The notes: generated from the letters alone by a model not told the origin. A stretch of 64,000 nt of DNA from Burkholderia sp. WSM2232 (GCF_000472545.1 NZ_AWZV01000022.1:213-64212); one strand, 5' to 3'. Positions 17,027 to 26,863 are shown, counted from the stretch's first letter. Numbers and translations: made by a program.

Positions 17027-17971
17027 ATGCGAGTCATCCTTGCCCAACCCCGCGGCTTTTGTGCGGGTGTTGTTCGTGCAATCGAGATTGTTGATCGGGC
17101 GCTGCAGCAGCACGGCGCGCCCGTGTATGTGCGCCACGAAATTGTCCACAATCGCCACGTGGTCGACAATCTGCGCCAGAAAGGCGCGCGTTTCGTCGAA
17201 GAACTCGATGAAGTGCCGCAAGGCGCCGTGGCGATTTTCAGCGCGCATGGCGTCGCCCAAAAGGTCGAGCGCGATGCGCAGGCCCGCGGGCTCGACGTGC
17301 TCGACGCAACCTGCCCGCTCGTCACCAAAGTGCACGTGCAGGGGCGCCAGTACGTGGCAGCCGGGCGCACGCTGATCCTGATCGGCCACGCCAGCCACCC
17401 GGAAGTGGAAGGCACGATCGGCCAGATCCCGGGCAAAGTGCTGCTGGTGCAGAGCGAAGCCGAAGTCGAGCATCTGGACCTGCCGCTCGACACGCCGCTC
17501 GCCTATGTCACGCAAACCACCCTTTCCGTCGACGACACGCGCGGCATCATCGACGCGCTGCTGCGCCGCTTCACCGACATCGTCGGGCCGGATACGCGCG
17601 ACATCTGCTATGCGACGCAAAACCGTCAGGCCGCGGTGCGCGAGTTGAGCAAGCAGGTCGACGTGCTGCTCGTAGTCGGCGCAACCAATAGCTCGAACTC
17701 CAACCGGCTGCGCGAAATAGGCAGCGAAAGCGGCGTGGCGAGCTATCTCGTCGCCGACGGTTCGGAAGTGAGGCCGGAGTGGTTCGCCAATGCGCAAACC
17801 ATCGGTATCACGGCGGGGGCTTCGGCTCCCGAAGAAATGGTCAAAAACGTAATTGATGCGCTGAGCGCAATGGGACCCGTCGACGTCACGACGATGGCGG
17901 GCCGTGAAGAGAAAGTCGAATTCAAGTTGCCATCGAAGTTGATGCAACCACTCGCCGCACGCGAAGTTTAA
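17027..17971 (+). CDS. ispH: 4-hydroxy-3-methylbut-2-enyl diphosphate reductase (IspH/LytB)
   Basis: The 314-residue enzyme starts at the ATG at 17027, where the family begins (MRVILAQPRGFCAGVVRAI). The three cysteines that hold the [4Fe-4S] cluster are at positions 12, 96 (DATCPLV) and 194 (DICYATQNRQ). The substrate-binding histidines lie at 41 (EIVHN), 74 (SAHG) and 124 (SHPE). It makes IPP and DMAPP in the last step of the MEP pathway. Its location directly before hpnH suggests a copy dedicated to hopanoid supply; such genomes often have a second ispH elsewhere. Confidence 0.95.
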   Translation: MRVILAQPRGFCAGVVRAIEIVDRALQQHGAPVYVRHEIVHNRHVVDNLRQKGARFVEELDEVPQGAVAIFSAHGVAQKVERDAQARGLDVLDATCPLVTKVHVQGRQYVAAGRTLILIGHASHPEVEGTIGQIPGKVLLVQSEAEVEHLDLPLDTPLAYVTQTTLSVDDTRGIIDALLRRFTDIVGPDTRDICYATQNRQAAVRELSKQVDVLLVVGATNSSNSNRLREIGSESGVASYLVADGSEVRPEWFANAQTIGITAGASAPEEMVKNVIDALSAMGPVDVTTMAGREEKVEFKLPSKLMQPLAAREV

Positions 17972-17981
17972 GGAGGACGTC

Positions 17982-19136
17982 TTGTCTATTCCGCTGCTAC
18001 AGAAAGTCCGGGTCGGCGCATACATCATGCGTCAGCACCTGTCCGGCAACAAACGCTACCCGCTCGCCCTGATGCTGGAGCCGCTGTTTCGCTGCAATCT
18101 CGCCTGCAATGGATGCGGCAAGATCGACTATCCGGACCCCATCCTGAATCAGCGCCTGTCGCTGGAAGAATGTCTTGGCGCTGTCGACGAATGCGGCGCG
18201 CCGGTGGTCTCGATTGCAGGCGGCGAGCCGCTTCTGCATAAGGAAATGCCGCAAATCGTCAAAGGCATCATCGCGCGCAAGAAGTTCGTGTACCTGTGCA
18301 CGAATGCGCTGCTGATGGAAAAGAAAATGGACGACTACGAGCCGAATCCGTACTTCGTCTGGTCTGTTCACCTGGACGGCGACCAGCAGATGCACGACCA
18401 CTCGGTCTCGCAAGACGGCGTGTACGACAAGGCGGTCGCGGCCATCAAGGAAGCCAAGCGCCGTGGTTTCCGCGTGAACATCAACTGCACGCTGTTCAAC
18501 GACGCTGTGCCGGAGCGCGTGGCCGCGTTCTTCGACACGGTCGGGCCGATGGGCGTTGACGGCATCACCGTCTCGCCGGGCTATGCGTATGAGCGTGCGC
18601 CGGATCAGCAGCACTTCCTGAACCGCGAGAAGACCAAGCACCTGTTTCGCGAGATCTTCAAACGCGGCGACAACGGCAAGAAATGGTCGTTCAGCCAGTC
18701 GGCCATGTTCCTCGACTTCCTCGCCGGAAACCAGACCTACGAATGCACGCCGTGGGGCAACCCGGCGCGTACGGTGTTCGGCTGGCAAAAGCCGTGCTAT
18801 CTGGTCGGCGAAGGTTACGTGAAGACCTTCAAGGAACTGATGGAAACCACGGACTGGGACAAGTACGGAACCGGCAACTACGAAAAATGCGCCGACTGCA
18901 TGGTCCATTGCGGCTTTGAAGCAACGGCCGTGATGGATACGGTTGCTCATCCGCTGAAGGCCCTGAAGGTGAGCATGCGCGGCCCGAAGACCACGGGTGC
19001 CTTCGCCAAAGACATTCCGCTGGACAAGCAGCGCCCGGCTGAGTACGTGTTCTCGCGCCACGTCGAGATCAAGCTGGAAGAGATCAAGGTGAGCGGCAAG
19101 GGCAAGAAGGTGCAAACGGCTACGGCCGCGCACTGA
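17982..19136 (+). CDS. hpnH: Adenosyl-hopene transferase HpnH (radical SAM)
   Basis: The 384-residue protein uses a TTG start at 17982 with a strong AGGAGG site at 17971-17976, 10 bp after ispH, so the two form an operon. The radical-SAM cluster motif CNLACNGC has cysteines at 38, 42 and 45. A C-terminal cysteine set (YEKCADCMVHCGFEA) is typical of the family. HpnH adds a 5'-deoxyadenosyl group to diploptene, giving adenosylhopane, the first step in making C35 hopanoids. A strong terminator follows. Confidence 0.95.
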   Translation: MSIPLLQKVRVGAYIMRQHLSGNKRYPLALMLEPLFRCNLACNGCGKIDYPDPILNQRLSLEECLGAVDECGAPVVSIAGGEPLLHKEMPQIVKGIIARKKFVYLCTNALLMEKKMDDYEPNPYFVWSVHLDGDQQMHDHSVSQDGVYDKAVAAIKEAKRRGFRVNINCTLFNDAVPERVAAFFDTVGPMGVDGITVSPGYAYERAPDQQHFLNREKTKHLFREIFKRGDNGKKWSFSQSAMFLDFLAGNQTYECTPWGNPARTVFGWQKPCYLVGEGYVKTFKELMETTDWDKYGTGNYEKCADCMVHCGFEATAVMDTVAHPLKALKVSMRGPKTTGAFAKDIPLDKQRPAEYVFSRHVEIKLEEIKVSGKGKKVQTATAAH

Positions 19137-19203
19137 GCATACGGGCGGCGCGGTCGGCGTGTCCGCATGAGCGCCGCTTGCAGGCTCGCATTGCAAGATC
19201 CAC

Positions 19204-19243
19204 AAAAAAGCGCGGTGGCCTCACGGGCCACCGCGCTTTTTTT
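19204..19243. terminator. Bidirectional rho-independent terminator
   Basis: An 11-bp stem (GCGCGGTGGCC / GGCCACCGCGC) with a 5-nt loop is flanked by six As and seven Ts. It separates hpnH from the convergent mlaC-like gene and can serve both. Confidence 0.9.
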
Positions 19244-19295
19244 GCGCTTCGGTTTGGCAGCGCGGGAGGCCGACGCAAAAGCCTCCTGCCTTGGA

Positions 19296-19901
19296 TCAGC
19301 CCGCGCTGCGTGCGTTATGCGCGGTGAGGAACTTGATCAGACCGTCGACCCCGCCCTTGGAGAGCTGATCGGCAAATTGCGTTTGATAGACCTGGATCAG
19401 CCACGCGCCCATCATGTTGATGTCGTAGATCTTCCAGCCGGACGGTCCCTTGGTGAGCCGGTAGTCGATGGCGTCGTCGCCGCCGTTGCTGATGACGTGC
19501 GACTGCACCACGACGTCTTTCGCGCCGCCAGGCACATTGGCCGGCAGGAACTTGAACTTCACGTCCTGATCGCGCAGTTGCGAAAGCGACGAAGCATACG
19601 TGCGCACGAGCAGCAGCGTGAACTGGTCATAAAGCTGCTTCTGCTGTTCGGGCGTGGCGGTGCTCCATGCTTTGCCCACCGCGATACGGGTGGTGCGCTG
19701 AAAGTCCGTTGCCGGCACGAAGCGCGTCTCGACCAGTTGCGTGATCTTCGACATATCGCCGCCCCGCGCTTGCGGATCGGCCTTCATGGCCGAGACCGTA
19801 CCTTCCACGGCACTTTTTACGACCGCGTCGGGCGCGCTTTGCGCAAACGCAGCCGTTGAGACTAAAGCCGCGGCCAGAAAAGCAGACAGATAACGTTTCA
19901 T
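19296..19901 (-). CDS. hpnM: MlaC/Ttg2D-like phospholipid-binding periplasmic protein (HpnM)
   Basis: The 201-residue protein starts at the ATG at 19901 with a signal peptide (MKRYLSAFLAAALVSTAAFAQ). The mature part is the MlaC/toluene-tolerance fold (VETRFVPATDFQRTTRIAVGKAW, LLVRTYASSLSQLRDQDV, WKIYDINMMGAWLIQVYQTQF). Members carry a lipid between membranes in the periplasm. In hopanoid clusters this gene is called hpnM and sits next to the transporter hpnN, as here on the divergent strand. It probably hands hopanoids or phospholipids to or from HpnN/MlaA. Confidence 0.88.
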   Translation of the reverse strand: MKRYLSAFLAAALVSTAAFAQSAPDAVVKSAVEGTVSAMKADPQARGGDMSKITQLVETRFVPATDFQRTTRIAVGKAWSTATPEQQKQLYDQFTLLLVRTYASSLSQLRDQDVKFKFLPANVPGGAKDVVVQSHVISNGGDDAIDYRLTKGPSGWKIYDINMMGAWLIQVYQTQFADQLSKGGVDGLIKFLTAHNARSAG

Positions 19902-20244
19902 ACGCTCAGGTAACCTGAAAAAAGTGTGCACCACCGGCCAACGCTCATAAAGCAGCCACGAAGACCACGCAGTTGCCGGGAAGCAAGTCGGGCAGGCCGG
20001 CCGCCAAAGCTGGATAGACCAGTATACCGGCATTGCGTTCCCGCCCCACCCCGCCGTGCCGGGCAGCCGCCCGTCCGGGAGCCGCATTTGCTACGGGCTT
20101 GGTCGGCCCCGACTCGTCAGTCCGCAATGCTAACTGCGCGCAGGCTGCGCGGATTGCCGTCGAATGCAGTCTGGTTTGCTCCGGCTCTGTATACTTGTGC
20201 ACTTTCGTCAAAATGCCACCCGTGATAAGGCCAGTTCCGCCTAC
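19902..20244. other. Divergent promoter region between hpnM and hpnN, 343 bp
   Basis: No gene is supported. The only long frame (from 20164) is a 5' extension of hpnN without a ribosome site. The region should hold the divergent promoters for hpnM and the hpnN-mlaA pair. Confidence 0.5.
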
Positions 20245-22860
20245 ATGCTGAAGTCATCTATTGTTCGCCTCGTCGCCTATTCGGTGCGCCATCCGTTACG
20301 GATCATCGCCCTGTCGATCGTGCTCGCCGTTCTGAGCGTGATCTATGTCGCGCATCACTTCAAGATCAACACGGACATCAGCCGTCTCATCGAAACCGAC
20401 AAGGAATGGTCCACGCTCCAGCATGCGATGGACCAGGCCTTTCCCGACCGCGGCGAAACGGTGCTGGTGGTCGTCGAGGCACGCGCGCCAGAGTTCGCCG
20501 ACGCCGCCGCGAATGCGCTGACGGCCGCGCTCAAGGCGGAGCCCAAGCAGTTCGTCGCGGTCTCGCAGCCCGCCAGCGGGCCGTTCTTCGAACACAACGG
20601 CCTGCTGTTTCCGTCGACGGAAGAAGTGATGTCCACCACCTCGCAGCTGGTGCAGTCGCGGCCGCTGGTGAACACGCTTGCGCACGACCCGAGCCTCACG
20701 GGACTTGCGGGCACGCTCACCACGAGCCTGTTGCTGCCGCTGCAGATTGGTCAGGTGAAGCTCTCGGACATGAGCCGCCTATTGTCGCAAAGCGCGAACA
20801 CGCTCGATCTGGTGCTGGCGGGCAAGCCCGCTGCTTTCTCGTGGCGCGCGTTCGTCGATAAAAGCGCGTCCACAAATCCGGCGCGCGCGTTCGTAGTGGT
20901 GCAGCCCGTGGTGAACTACGACGCGCTCGAGCCGGGTGCGGCGGCATCGCAGCGCATCCGCGACACGGCCGCTTCGCTGCATCTGGACTCGCGCTATGGC
21001 GCGACGGTCCGGCTGACCGGCGAACAGCCGCTTGCCGATGAAGAATTCGCGTCGGTCAAGGACGGCGCGGTGCTCAACGGCATCGGCACGTTTATCGTCG
21101 TGCTGGTGATCCTGTGGCTCGCGCTGCGCTCCGGGCGCATGATCGCCGCGGTGTTCATCACGCTGTTCGTGGGACTGGCGATTACCGCCGCCCTCGGCCT
21201 GATGATGGTCGGCGCCCTGAACATGATCTCGGTCGCGTTCATGGTGCTGTTCGTCGGGCTCGGCGTCGATTTTGGCGTGCAGTTCGGCGTGAAGTATCGC
21301 GAGGAACGCAATCGCGACGACCGTCTGTCCGCCGCGCTCGCCCATACCGCGCATAGCATCGGCGTGCCGTTGACGCTTGCTGCGGTCGCGGTCGCGCTGA
21401 GCTTCTTTTCGTTCTTGCCGACCGCGTACCGCGGCGTGTCCGAGTTGGGCGAGATCGCCGGCGTCGGCATGTTCGTCGCGTATCTGACCAACATGACGCT
21501 GCTGCCGGCGTTGCTCAAGATCTTCAACCCGCCGGGCGAACCCGCTTCGCCGGGCTTCAGGCAGCTTGCCCCCGTCGACGATTTCCTCGCCCGCAACCGT
21601 AAGCCGGTGCTCATCGGGACGTTGATCGTCGTGATCGGCGCCACGCCGCTGCTCACGCGCCTGCACTTCGACTTCAACCCGCTGCATCTGAAAGATCCGC
21701 ATACCGAGTCGATGGCCACGCTGCTCTCGCTGAAAGACTCGCCCGAGGCCGCGGTGAACAACGTGCATGCGCTCGCGCCCTCGCTGGCGGACGCCGACCG
21801 CATGGCCGAGCGCCTGCGCGCGTTGCCGGAAGTGGGCCGCGTCACGACCCTCGACACCTTCGTTCCCCAACAGCAGCAACAGAAAATGATGCTGATTGCG
21901 AGTGCCGCGCAGCAACTGCTGCCGGCGCTGCAACAGCAACCCGCGCCGCAGGCCACGGACGCGGTGCGCGTCGCGGCGCTCAAGCGCGCGTCGAACCAGC
22001 TCTCGCTCGCCGCCGACGACCACCCAGGCCCAGGAGCGGCCGAAGCAAAGCACCTCTCCGCCACGCTGCAAAAGCTGGCGGCCGCAGACGCCGCCACGCG
22101 CGACCGTGCGGAAACCGCGATGTCCGAGCCGCTGCGCATCGCGCTCAAACAACTCGAAAACCTGCTGCAGCCCACCGAAATCACGCGCGACAATCTGCCG
22201 AAGGAAATTTCCAAAGGCTGGATTTCGAAAGACGGCCGCGCGCTCGTCGACATTTCGCCGAGGGTCACGCCCGGCGCCGATCCGAACGACGACGTCGCGC
22301 TCGCACGCTTCGCGCATGCCGTGAAGAAAGCCGAGCCGGGCGCGATCGGCGGACCCATTTCGATCCTTCATTCTGCGCAGACCATCATCAAGGCGTTTCT
22401 GCAGGCGGCCTGCTGGTCGCTGCTGTCCATCGCGATCCTGTTGTGGGTCGCGCTGCGGCGCCTCGGAGACATGCTGCGCACGCTCGTTCCGCTGCTGGTG
22501 TCGGCGCTCGTTACGCTCGAGCTATGCGTGGTTTTTGGCATGCCGCTGAACTTCGCGAATATCATCGCGTTGCCGCTGATGCTGGGCGTAGGGGTGGCCT
22601 TCAAGATCTACTTCGTGATGGCGTGGCGCAATGGGCAAACCGGCCTGTTGCAATCGAGCCTGACGCACGCTGTGCTGTTCAGCGCGGCGACCACCGCGAC
22701 GGCATTCGGCAGCCTCTGGCTATCTCATCATCCGGGGACGTCCAGCATGGGCCGCCTGCTGGCGCTATCGCTCTTTTGCACGCTCATCGGCGCAGTGGTT
22801 TTCCAACCCGTGTTGATGGGCAAGCCGCGCCCACGTCGCGCGAAGTACAAGGGAATATAA
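20245..22860 (+). CDS. hpnN: Hopanoid transporter HpnN (RND/MMPL superfamily)
   Basis: The 871-residue inner-membrane protein starts at the ATG at 20245. It has the RND layout: a first helix (residues 14-34), a large periplasmic loop, a bundle of five helices around residues 275-430, a second periplasmic loop, and a final five-helix bundle (about 710-860). GLGVDFGVQFGVKYREE is the characteristic helix-4/5 motif. HpnN is needed to move hopanoids from the inner to the outer membrane. mlaA starts 2 nt after the stop, so the two are translationally linked. Confidence 0.93.
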   Translation: MLKSSIVRLVAYSVRHPLRIIALSIVLAVLSVIYVAHHFKINTDISRLIETDKEWSTLQHAMDQAFPDRGETVLVVVEARAPEFADAAANALTAALKAEPKQFVAVSQPASGPFFEHNGLLFPSTEEVMSTTSQLVQSRPLVNTLAHDPSLTGLAGTLTTSLLLPLQIGQVKLSDMSRLLSQSANTLDLVLAGKPAAFSWRAFVDKSASTNPARAFVVVQPVVNYDALEPGAAASQRIRDTAASLHLDSRYGATVRLTGEQPLADEEFASVKDGAVLNGIGTFIVVLVILWLALRSGRMIAAVFITLFVGLAITAALGLMMVGALNMISVAFMVLFVGLGVDFGVQFGVKYREERNRDDRLSAALAHTAHSIGVPLTLAAVAVALSFFSFLPTAYRGVSELGEIAGVGMFVAYLTNMTLLPALLKIFNPPGEPASPGFRQLAPVDDFLARNRKPVLIGTLIVVIGATPLLTRLHFDFNPLHLKDPHTESMATLLSLKDSPEAAVNNVHALAPSLADADRMAERLRALPEVGRVTTLDTFVPQQQQQKMMLIASAAQQLLPALQQQPAPQATDAVRVAALKRASNQLSLAADDHPGPGAAEAKHLSATLQKLAAADAATRDRAETAMSEPLRIALKQLENLLQPTEITRDNLPKEISKGWISKDGRALVDISPRVTPGADPNDDVALARFAHAVKKAEPGAIGGPISILHSAQTIIKAFLQAACWSLLSIAILLWVALRRLGDMLRTLVPLLVSALVTLELCVVFGMPLNFANIIALPLMLGVGVAFKIYFVMAWRNGQTGLLQSSLTHAVLFSAATTATAFGSLWLSHHPGTSSMGRLLALSLFCTLIGAVVFQPVLMGKPRPRRAKYKGI

Positions 22861-22862
22861 GC

Positions 22863-23933
22863 ATGAAACTGCGTACCACTGTGCTGGCGGTTGCCGCCGC
22901 CAGCCTGATAACCGGCTGCGCGACCGGTCCAGACCGCAAGCCCGGCGACCCGTTCGAGCCGATGAACCGGGCGGTCTTCACGTTCAACGACGGCCTCGAC
23001 CGCTATGTCGCCGTACCCGTGGCGAAGGGCTACCAGAAGGTCACGCCGCAGCCGCTGCGCACGGCCGTGAGCAACTTCTTCTCGAATCTCGGCGACCTGA
23101 GCAATGCCGCGAACGCGCTACTGCAACTGAAGATCACCGACGCCACCGAGGACATTGTCCGCTTCGCGTTGAACTCCACCTTCGGACTCGGCGGCCTGCT
23201 CGATTGGGCAACGCCCGCCGGCCTGCCCAAGCATCATCAGGATTTCGGGCTGACGCTCGGGCACTGGGGCATTCCGTCGGGGCCGTATCTCGTGCTGCCG
23301 CTGTTCGGCCCGAGCACCGTGCGCGACAGCATGGGGCTCGTGGTGGACGTCAAGTTCAATCCGTTGAACTACGTGGAGCCCGCCGTGCGCAATCCGCTGT
23401 ACGTGCTGCAGTTCGTGAGCGTGCGCTCCGACCTGCTTGGCGCGACGGACCTTTTGCAACAGGCGGCGCTGGACAAATACTCGTTCGTGCGCGATGCCTA
23501 TACGCAGCAACGGCGCGCCCGTCTGCGCGGCACGGGCGACAACGCCGCGCCGCTGCCGGAATACGACGATCAGGGCGACTCGAGCGCCGTACCGTCGCCG
23601 GCGAAGGGCAGCGCGGCAGGGGCACCCGCAGCGTTGCCGAATTACGCCGACCCGGGCGATACGGCCGAAACGCCCGAGGCGGCGTCCGGAGCCGCCGGCG
23701 CGCCGGCTGGCGTGCCCGATTACACCGATCCTGGCGATGCGCCGGCGAGCGGTGCGGCGGGTTCGGCGCCGGGCGGGTCGACGGCAGCGCCGGCTGCACC
23801 GCCATCATCGGCTGCACCGGCTTCATCGGCTTCACCGGCTGACGCCCCGGCCTCAAGCCCGGCGACCACGTCAGCTCCTCGGCGGGCGCCCGCCGGGACG
23901 GCGCAGCCCGCCTCAGCGCCGGCAGCGCAATAA
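22863..23933 (+). CDS. mlaA: MlaA/VacJ outer-membrane lipoprotein with a repeat-bearing C-terminal tail
   Basis: The 356-residue protein has a lipoprotein signal (SLITGCA, lipid Cys19) and the complete MlaA domain (residues 28-225: DPFEPMNRAVFTFND, GLLDWATPAGLPKHHQDFGLTLG, GPYLVLPLFGPSTVRD). MlaA removes phospholipids from the outer leaflet of the outer membrane. Beyond residue 230 it carries an unusual tail of about 125 residues. Three copies of a P-x-Y-x-D-x-GD motif (LPEYDDQGD, LPNYADPGD, VPDYTDPGD) are spaced about 26 residues apart, followed by an Ala/Pro/Ser-rich end. It is coupled to hpnN. Confidence 0.92.
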   Translation: MKLRTTVLAVAAASLITGCATGPDRKPGDPFEPMNRAVFTFNDGLDRYVAVPVAKGYQKVTPQPLRTAVSNFFSNLGDLSNAANALLQLKITDATEDIVRFALNSTFGLGGLLDWATPAGLPKHHQDFGLTLGHWGIPSGPYLVLPLFGPSTVRDSMGLVVDVKFNPLNYVEPAVRNPLYVLQFVSVRSDLLGATDLLQQAALDKYSFVRDAYTQQRRARLRGTGDNAAPLPEYDDQGDSSAVPSPAKGSAAGAPAALPNYADPGDTAETPEAASGAAGAPAGVPDYTDPGDAPASGAAGSAPGGSTAAPAAPPSSAAPASSASPADAPASSPATTSAPRRAPAGTAQPASAPAAQ

Positions 23934-24043
23934 CGCCCGCGGGGATTCAGACCAGGAAAGGCGTGTGCCGCGAAGGATGACCAGCCAGGTCGGCCTCCGC
24001 TGGCCACGCCACAAGAAGGCGCTGCCGCTCAGCCTCGAAGACG

Positions 24044-24778
24044 TCAGGCGACGCGCATATTCAGCGCTCGCGCGGCGCCCAATGCCTGGCGCGCCTGCAC
24101 CAGCGAAAGACGGGCCGCGCGAGCGTCGAGGGCTACCTGAATCAGCGCGCCGATCTGCGACGGCTGCCGCAGCAGCTCACGCAGAATCGGCGCGAGCGCG
24201 GTGCTGCCGTCGTCGCGCAATCCGGCTGTCGCGGCGGACGGCAAGGTGCGCCACGCCGGGTCGACAATCGCGCGGCACACGGCGAACGGCAAGCTGCGCG
24301 CCGCGGCCACCGCGCCCGCCAGATGCGACTCCATATCCACAGCCAGCGCGCCCGTCGAACGATGCAGCGCGCGCTTGTCATCGGCGGACATGAGCGGGGC
24401 GGCGACCGCTGCCATCAGCCCGCGTTGCACGCGCGACGCGAGCGGCCCCTCCCCGGACAGCGCGGCGGCGAGCCGGTCGGCCCAGCCCGCATCGGTCGGA
24501 ATGCGGCCGAACGGACCGACAACCGCATCCGCCACGATCAGCGCGCCTGGCTGCAAATCCGGCGCGAGGCCGCCCGCCGTCCCGAAGCTGACAATACCCG
24601 AGCAACCGCGCGCCACCGCCGCGTTCAACGCTCGTTCGAGCAGATCGGCGCGCGCCGCATAGACCACCTCGACGCCCTCGCCGCGCGCAATGCGCGCTTC
24701 GAAGGCCATGCCCGTCACGACGATCACCGGCGGATTGCCGGAGCCGGCAGCGACGCGCGGGTCGTTTGAAAGCGACAT
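24044..24778 (-). CDS. hpnG: Hopanoid-associated phosphorylase/nucleosidase HpnG
   Basis: The 244-residue protein belongs to the nucleoside phosphorylase superfamily. It has VTGMAFEARIARG at the N-terminus, IVSFGTAGGLAPDL as the purine/ribose-binding loop, and GALAVDMESHLAG with the MES ribose-binding motif. HpnG removes adenine from adenosylhopane to leave ribosylhopane or its phosphate, the step after HpnH. It is the last gene of the leftward operon, starting 3 nt after the stop of shc. Confidence 0.9.
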   Translation of the reverse strand: MSLSNDPRVAAGSGNPPVIVVTGMAFEARIARGEGVEVVYAARADLLERALNAAVARGCSGIVSFGTAGGLAPDLQPGALIVADAVVGPFGRIPTDAGWADRLAAALSGEGPLASRVQRGLMAAVAAPLMSADDKRALHRSTGALAVDMESHLAGAVAAARSLPFAVCRAIVDPAWRTLPSAATAGLRDDGSTALAPILRELLRQPSQIGALIQVALDARAARLSLVQARQALGAARALNMRVA

Positions 24779-24781
24779 CCG

Positions 24782-26863
24782 TTACATCCCGACCGCGACG
24801 CGCGTCAGCCCGTTGCGCTTCAAGTGACGGAAGCGCGCCAACGCCCACAGCGGGAAGAACTTGCGATAGCCGTGGTAACGCAGATAGAACACGCGCGGGA
24901 ACCCGGTCGCCGTAAAGCGCGTTTCGTCCCACAGGCCGTGCTCGCGCTGTTCGCGCTGCAAATAGCCGATGCCGCGTGTGACCGCCTCGTTATTCACTTC
25001 GCCGGCCGCCATCAGGCCCAACAGCGCCCATGCGGTTTGCGAGGCGGTGCTCGGGGCACGCTCGTAGCCGCGATAGTCCAGCTTGTAGCTCTCGCCGCCC
25101 TCGCCCCAACCGCCGTCTTCGTTCTGAATCGACAGAAGCCATTGGACGGCGCGCCGGACGCGCGGATCGTCGTGCGGCATGCCAGCCGCGTTCAGCGAAC
25201 AGAGCGCGGTCCACGTGCCGTAGATGTAGTTCAGGCCCCACCGACCGTACCAGCTGCCGTCCGGTTCCTGCTCCTTGAGCATGTAGTCGAGCGCGCGTTG
25301 CGCCGGTTCGCTGTTCTGCGGCAGTTCCCCGAGTTGCGCGAGCATCGACAGGCAACGGCCCGACACGTCCGCGGTCGGCGGATCGAGCAACGCGCCGTGG
25401 TCCGAGAACGGAATGTTGTTCAGGTAGTACTGCGTGTTTTCCGGTTCGAACGCGCCCCAGCCGCCGTCGCTGCTCTGCATGCCGACGACCCATTCGCGCG
25501 CCCGCGCAATCGCCTCGCGATCCACGTCCGACTGCGTGAGCGCCCCCGAACGATGCATCGCCATCGCGACCACCGCCGTATCGTCGACATCGGGGTAATA
25601 CGCGTTGTTGTACTGGAATGCCCAGCCGCCCGGACGCACGTTCGGCCGGCGCGAAATCCAGTCGCCGCGCACGTCGAGAATCTGCAATGGACGCAACCAC
25701 GCGAGTCCGCGTTCCGCCGCCTGCTCCGCGCGCAGCTCGCCCGTTTCGAGCAGCGCGTGCGCCGCGAGCGACGTGTCCCACACCGGCGACAGACACGGCT
25801 GGCAATACGCTTCGTCGTCCTTGATGACGAGCAGCTTTTCAATCGACTGGCGCGCGATAGCCCGGTTCGGATGATCGGCTGGATAGCCGAGCACGTCGTA
25901 CATCATCACCGAGTTGGCCATAGCCGGGAAGATCGCGCCGAGGCCGTCTTCGCCGTTCAGCCGTTCGTCGACGAACGCCACCGCCTGCCGCACGGCGCGC
26001 TCGCGCGTGGCCTTCGGGAACAGCCCGTCGACCGCGCGCAGCACCGTGTCGACCACACGGAAAAAGCGGAACCAGCCGACGTGCTGATGCGGCGCACGCG
26101 CCGGCATGCCGGTATTCACCGGCGCGCCGCGGAACAGTTCGTCGATGCGCACGCGGCGCGGATTGCGCGCGAGCGGGCGCTTCGCGTTGAGCACGAGCAG
26201 CGGCACGATCACGGTGCGCGCCCAGTACGACACCTTCGACAGATGGAACGGGAACCACATGGGCAGCAACGTGATTTCCACCGGCATCATCGGCACGGCG
26301 CGCCACGACACCACGCCGAAAAGCGCGAGCAGAATGCGCGTAAAAACGTTCACGGCCTCCGCGCCGCCGTGCGCGAGTATCGCCTCGCGCGCGCGGACCA
26401 TGTGCTCGGCATCCACCGGGTCGCCGATCATCTTCAGCGCAAAGTACGCCTTCACACTTGCGCTGACGTCGAGCGCGCCGTCGGTGAAAAGCGGCCAGCC
26501 GCCGTCCGGCAACTGGATACGCCGCAGGTAACGCGCGATCTTCCGCTCGAGTTCGAGGTTCGGCGCCTCGCCGAGGTAATGCACGAGGAGCACGTATTCG
26601 GCGGGAATCGTTGCGTCCGCTTCCAGTTCGTAGACCCAGTGGCCGTCCGCATTCTGCGCAGCGAGGATCGCGTCGGTCGCGCGCGTGATGGCGGCGTCGA
26701 GCGCGGGAGCAACCCCGGCGGAGGCGGCGGCGCTTGCCGTTGCGGTTGCCGTTGCAGGCGCGGTTGCGGTCGCAGTGCTCGCCGCAGCCGGCGCAGTCCC
26801 GTTTTCGCCGGCGTTTTCGGGCCCGGCGGCGGCCAGCACATGAGCTTGAGATAGGTCGTTCAT
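24782..26863 (-). CDS. shc: Squalene-hopene cyclase
   Basis: The 693-residue enzyme has the catalytic DVDD motif at 425-428 (YPDVDDTAV), which protonates squalene. Several QW repeats follow, such as QSSDGGWGAFEP, QEPDGSWYGRWG and QNEDGGWGEGG. It converts squalene to hopene/diploptene at the inner membrane. The first 50 residues or so, before the conserved start near ALDAAITRATDAI, are an Ala/Thr-rich low-complexity extension (ATATAPATATATA) encoded by imperfect hexamer repeats. The start codon overlaps the stop of hpnE by one base, showing tight coupling in the hpnD-hpnE-shc-hpnG operon. Confidence 0.96.
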   Translation of the reverse strand: MNDLSQAHVLAAAGPENAGENGTAPAAASTATATAPATATATASAAASAGVAPALDAAITRATDAILAAQNADGHWVYELEADATIPAEYVLLVHYLGEAPNLELERKIARYLRRIQLPDGGWPLFTDGALDVSASVKAYFALKMIGDPVDAEHMVRAREAILAHGGAEAVNVFTRILLALFGVVSWRAVPMMPVEITLLPMWFPFHLSKVSYWARTVIVPLLVLNAKRPLARNPRRVRIDELFRGAPVNTGMPARAPHQHVGWFRFFRVVDTVLRAVDGLFPKATRERAVRQAVAFVDERLNGEDGLGAIFPAMANSVMMYDVLGYPADHPNRAIARQSIEKLLVIKDDEAYCQPCLSPVWDTSLAAHALLETGELRAEQAAERGLAWLRPLQILDVRGDWISRRPNVRPGGWAFQYNNAYYPDVDDTAVVAMAMHRSGALTQSDVDREAIARAREWVVGMQSSDGGWGAFEPENTQYYLNNIPFSDHGALLDPPTADVSGRCLSMLAQLGELPQNSEPAQRALDYMLKEQEPDGSWYGRWGLNYIYGTWTALCSLNAAGMPHDDPRVRRAVQWLLSIQNEDGGWGEGGESYKLDYRGYERAPSTASQTAWALLGLMAAGEVNNEAVTRGIGYLQREQREHGLWDETRFTATGFPRVFYLRYHGYRKFFPLWALARFRHLKRNGLTRVAVGM

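Noticed and set aside
24824..26854. A 676-codon frame antisense to shc
   Set aside because: Arg/His-rich translation typical of antisense GC-rich coding DNA; the sense gene has all cyclase motifs.
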